From positions 1 to 8,957 of the forward strand of contig CAZXMB010000124.1 of assembly GCA_964641715.1 (NCBI GenBank): DNA of 8,957 nucleotides, written 5' to 3'. Source of the stretch: CAZXMB01 sp964641715. Lineage in GTDB: Bacteria; Desulfobacterota; BSN033; UBA1163. Shown here piece by piece: positions 6,442-8,957 of this stretch. Under the pieces are notes generated by a model. That model had not been told where the DNA came from. It made no database searches and saw nothing but the letters and a program-made list of their open reading frames with translations. A program made the translations under genes and the position numbers. Position 1 is the first letter of the stretch; each line of letters opens with the position of its first letter.

Positions 6442-6817
6442 GAGAAGGGGTCTCCTCTTTCGGCCCTTCTTCCCCCTCTTCTTTCTTCTCTCCGGTTTCT
6501 TTCCCTTCTGGAGAGGTCACCTTCTCCTCGGCAGAGCAAGCCGTCTCCTCCGCCGAGGGCTCCGGCATAGGTTCCTCAGGATGGGATATCTCTTCGGCTA
6601 AATCGGCGAGTATATTCTCCTGGGTGAGGTCGGTCTTGATCTCTTCCATATCCCTGGTTTCAGCCTCAAAACTCTCCTTCACCTCTTCGGTCGCTTTTTT
6701 AAATTCCCTCATCGCGCGGCCAAAGGCCTTGGCCAGCTCCGGAAGTTTGTTGGGTCCGAAGATGATCAGGGCAATCGCCAAAATGATGAGCAGTTCCGGA
6801 ATCCCGATATTAAACAT
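6434..6817 (-). CDS. tatA: Twin-arginine translocase subunit TatA/TatB family
   Basis: 127 residues. A short N-terminal membrane helix (about 5-20, IGIPELLIILAIALIIF) ends at the FGP hinge (20-22). An amphipathic helix LPELAKAFGRAMREFKKA (25-42) follows, then a long low-complexity tail (about 45-127) rich in Glu, Lys and Pro. TatA forms the pore or membrane-weakening patch for folded proteins; TatB passes substrate on from TatC. The FG and REFKKA match TatA; Glu8, the FGP hinge and the length (TatA is usually 60-90) lean to TatB, so the subtype is uncertain and one protein might serve both roles. The ATG at 6817 has AGGGTGAG just upstream. It is first in a two-gene unit with tatC, with a promoter-like sequence immediately upstream. 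Confidence 0.94.
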   Translation of the reverse strand: MFNIGIPELLIILAIALIIFGPNKLPELAKAFGRAMREFKKATEEVKESFEAETRDMEEIKTDLTQENILADLAEEISHPEEPMPEPSAEETACSAEEKVTSPEGKETGEKKEEGEEGPKEETPSHG

Positions 6818-6834
6818 AGGCTCACCCTGATGAA

Positions 6835-6864
6835 TTTATATCATAATTTTTCCTGCACTTGCAA
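6835..6864 (-). promoter_or_regulatory. Putative promoter of tatA-tatC
   Basis: On the minus strand TTGCAA (6864-6859, four of six -35 matches) and TATAAA (6840-6835, five of six -10 matches) are 18 bases apart. The predicted start at about 6828 leaves a leader of some ten bases containing the ribosome binding site. Visual match only. Confidence 0.5.
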
Positions 6865-6869
6865 TAGGC

Positions 6870-6883
6870 GGACTTTCAAGTCC
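6870..6883. promoter_or_regulatory. Inverted repeat upstream of the tat promoter
   Basis: GGACTT (6870-6875) and AAGTCC (6878-6883) are perfect arms around TC, five bases upstream of the putative tat -35. It could be an activator or repressor half-site pair; the role is unproven. Confidence 0.3.
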
Positions 6884-6934
6884 CGATAGAGAAAAAGGAA
6901 CTGCGCTTTCATACATACAAGGCCCTCGCAATTT

Positions 6935-6964
6935 TTGATTTGCAAATTTGGAACCATTCATAAT
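6935..6964 (+). promoter_or_regulatory. Putative promoter of the antiporter gene, with a 10-base palindrome
   Basis: TTGATT (6935-6940) and CATAAT (6959-6964, five of six -10 matches) are 18 bases apart on the plus strand. A perfect palindrome ATTTGCAAAT (6938-6947) overlaps the -35. The predicted start is only about six bases before the first ATG (6977), so the leader would be very short. Confidence 0.35.
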
Positions 6965-6976
6965 ATCCTTGAGATC

Positions 6977-8957
6977 ATGACGATGGAACTTGGCTTCTTA
7001 AAAACCCTGGTCATCCTCTTCGGGGTCTCCGCCTCGGTCATCTTTCTCCTCCATAAGGTAAGGGTCCCCTCCATCGTCGGTTTTCTTATCGCCGGAGTCT
7101 TCCTTGGACCCCATGGCTTTGGATTGATCGGAAATATCCGCGAGGTTGAACTCTTTGCAGAGATCGGGATCATTCTTCTTCTCTTCACGGTAGGTCTTGA
7201 ACTCTCTCTGAAAAACCTTAAAAGAATCCGTTCCGCCATCCTCGGAGGGGGACTCTCTCAGGTCCTTCTCACCCTCGTCGTCACAGCCGCCATCGCCTAC
7301 CCTTTTCTGCAAAAATGGAATAACTCCTTCTTTTCAGGATTCCTCGTCGCCCTGAGCAGTACGGCCATCGTGATGAAGATCCTTTTTGACCGTGGTGAAA
7401 TCGACTCCCCCCATGGCCGCCTTGCGATCGGGGTCCTCATCTTCCAGGATCTCTGCGTCGTTCCCCTGATGCTTCTCATCCCTTTGATGGCCGGAAACAG
7501 AGGAAGTTTTTTTGATCTCTCCTGGGCTCTTCTCAAATCAGCCACCATCATCCTGATCGTCATCCTCGGAGCCAGATGGTTCGTCCCCAATCTCCTCCAT
7601 CAGATTGTCCGGACCAGAAGCAGAGAGCTGTTTATCATCACGATTATCCTGCTCTGCCTCGGAACAGCGCTTCTGACCTCCGCGCTCGGCCTCTCCTTAG
7701 CCCTGGGAGCCTTTCTCGCGGGGCTGATCATCTCCGAATCGGAATATGCCTATCAGGCGATCTCGGACATTTTACCTTTCAAGGAAAGTTTTAACGGCCT
7801 CTTCTTCATCTCCGTGGGAATGCTCATGAATGTCCGATTTCTTAATCAGCATATTCTCATTGTCCTACTTGCTGTGGCCACCATCCTGTTATTAAAAACT
7901 CTGATGGCGTCCCTCTCCCTTCATTTGCTCGGACATTCCCTCAGGGTCTCTATTCAGGCCGGCCTCCACCTCTCACAGATCGGTGAATTCTCTTTCGTCC
8001 TGGCCACAGCCGGAAAATCGGCCGGGCTCATTTCGGGGAATCACTACCAGATCTTCCTCTCAGCCTCTGTGCTCACCATGATCCTGACCCCCTTTGTCCT
8101 CCGGATTTCTCCCGGTCTCTCGTCCTGGTTGACCTCGAAAAAACTGATCGAACGATTGGACAGGATGAGAAAGAGGGCAGAGAAAGAAGGCCTTCACACC
8201 CGGAGGGAGGGGCATGTCCTCATCGTCGGGTTTGGTTTAAATGGACGGAATCTCGCTGAAGTTCTGAGGGAAACATCCATCCCCTATGTGGTCCTTGACC
8301 TCAACAACGATACCGTCCTTGAGATGAAGAAGAGAGGGGAGCCGATCTTCTACGGAGACGGGACGAGCCCTGAAATCCTTCACAAATTGGGAATCACCGC
8401 GGCCCGGTTACTCGTCGTGGCCATCTCCGATCCCGCCTCCACCCAGAGGATCGTACAGATCGCCAGAAAGGAAAACCCCGGGATTTACATCATCGTCAGG
8501 ACACGCTATACCGCAGAGGTCGAGGGTCTCCTCCGTCTGGGTGCCAATGAGGTGATTCCCGAGGAGTTTGAGACCTCGATTGAAATCTTTGCAAAGGTCC
8601 TCCATCACTATCAGGTGCCGAGAAATCTCCTGATGGAACAGATTGAGAATATCCGGAGCGGAAGCTATGAGGTTCTGAGAAGGGTGGAACTTCCCGTGAA
8701 AAGTTTACCGCAGAAGTGCGAGATCATCTCCGATATCGAGGTCGAAACCTATCTGATCAATGAACGCTCCTCTGCCGTGGGCCGCTCGATCAGAGATCTC
8801 CGGATCCGCCCTGCCACAGGCGTGACCGTGATTGCGGTGAGAAGAAATGGGGAGATCATCCCCAGCCCGGAACCCGATTTTACCTTTCAAACAGGAGATG
8901 CTCTGTATCTTATCGGGAAAAAGGAGAGTGTATACCAGGCGATCGGACTCTTGGAGT
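6977..8957 (+). CDS. KefB-like CPA2 cation:proton antiporter with RCK_N and RCK_C domains (3' end cut by window)
   Basis: The frame is open for 660 codons and still open at the last base. Residues 1 to about 380 form a polytopic Na+/H+ exchanger domain: VPSIVGFLIAGVFLGPHGFG (30-49), LLLFTVGLELSL (67-78), VALSSTAIV (124-132), the conserved FQD (156-158), ALGAFLAGL (242-250) and HLSQIGEFSF (331-340). A cytoplasmic RCK_N (TrkA-N) domain starts at HVLIVGFGLNG (413-423, nucleotide-binding GxGxxG) with Asp441 ending the second strand and YGDGTSPEIL (459-468). An RCK_C (TrkA-C) domain spans about 575-655 (GRSIRDL, then TGDALYLIG). The family exchanges K+ or Na+ for H+ across the inner membrane, gated by nucleotide or ion binding to RCK. 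Having RCK_C makes it more like YbaL-type proteins than E. coli KefB/KefC. The ATG at 6977 is the first in frame with a nearby purine stretch; an ATG at 6983 has GAG nine bases upstream and is equally possible. Only a few C-terminal residues are probably missing. Confidence 0.95.
   Translation, partial: MTMELGFLKTLVILFGVSASVIFLLHKVRVPSIVGFLIAGVFLGPHGFGLIGNIREVELFAEIGIILLLFTVGLELSLKNLKRIRSAILGGGLSQVLLTLVVTAAIAYPFLQKWNNSFFSGFLVALSSTAIVMKILFDRGEIDSPHGRLAIGVLIFQDLCVVPLMLLIPLMAGNRGSFFDLSWALLKSATIILIVILGARWFVPNLLHQIVRTRSRELFIITIILLCLGTALLTSALGLSLALGAFLAGLIISESEYAYQAISDILPFKESFNGLFFISVGMLMNVRFLNQHILIVLLAVATILLLKTLMASLSLHLLGHSLRVSIQAGLHLSQIGEFSFVLATAGKSAGLISGNHYQIFLSASVLTMILTPFVLRISPGLSSWLTSKKLIERLDRMRKRAEKEGLHTRREGHVLIVGFGLNGRNLAEVLRETSIPYVVLDLNNDTVLEMKKRGEPIFYGDGTSPEILHKLGITAARLLVVAISDPASTQRIVQIARKENPGIYIIVRTRYTAEVEGLLRLGANEVIPEEFETSIEIFAKVLHHYQVPRNLLMEQIENIRSGSYEVLRRVELPVKSLPQKCEIISDIEVETYLINERSSAVGRSIRDLRIRPATGVTVIAVRRNGEIIPSPEPDFTFQTGDALYLIGKKESVYQAIGLLE

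Noticed and set aside
6958..7590. Overlapping minus-strand frames (93, 104 and 97 codons) opposite the antiporter
   Set aside because: They are low-complexity, charged antisense translations of a clear membrane protein.

Overview
The window carries seven protein genes: six on the minus strand (17-6817) and one on the plus strand (from 6977, running off the right edge). There are no RNA genes, transposases or CRISPR arrays that I can see. The protein types (a TatA with an FGP..LPELAKA hinge beside TatC, a CPA2 antiporter with RCK domains, a DUF4143 ATPase, an XrtA/PEP-CTERM-type polysaccharide deacetylase) and the moderate GC content suggest a free-living Gram-negative anaerobe or environmental bacterium, perhaps Desulfobacterota or a related lineage. 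That placement is inference; nothing here fixes the taxon.

Left region (17-5477, all minus; transcription order is right to left): an ATP-grasp ligase (4317-5477), an AAA_14/DUF4143 ATPase (3077-4246), a polysaccharide deacetylase (2114-3064), a family 2 glycosyltransferase (1423-2121) and a radical SAM/SPASM-type protein (17-1420). The last four are packed with a 12-base gap, an overlapping stop/start and a 2-base gap, so they look co-transcribed. The glycosyltransferase, NodB-fold deacetylase and ATP-grasp protein together suggest synthesis and amine modification of a cell-surface glycolipid or exopolysaccharide. The deacetylase resembles those of exosortase/PEP-CTERM loci, but no exosortase, flippase or polymerase lies in the window. 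The ATPase is the odd member: its family is usually found as stand-alone genes, and here it has its own promoter-like sequence with a palindrome, almost directly at its ATG.

Middle region (5478-5697): a 220-base gap with a short REP-like hairpin, an AT-rich perfect palindrome and a weak terminator candidate.

Right region (5698-8957): a tatA/B-tatC pair (minus; the genes overlap by 8 bases) that makes a twin-arginine protein export machine. It is divergent from a KefB-like cation:proton antiporter with RCK_N and RCK_C domains (plus; reading frame still open at the last base). The 159-base divergent spacer holds promoter-like sequences for both directions and two small symmetric elements.
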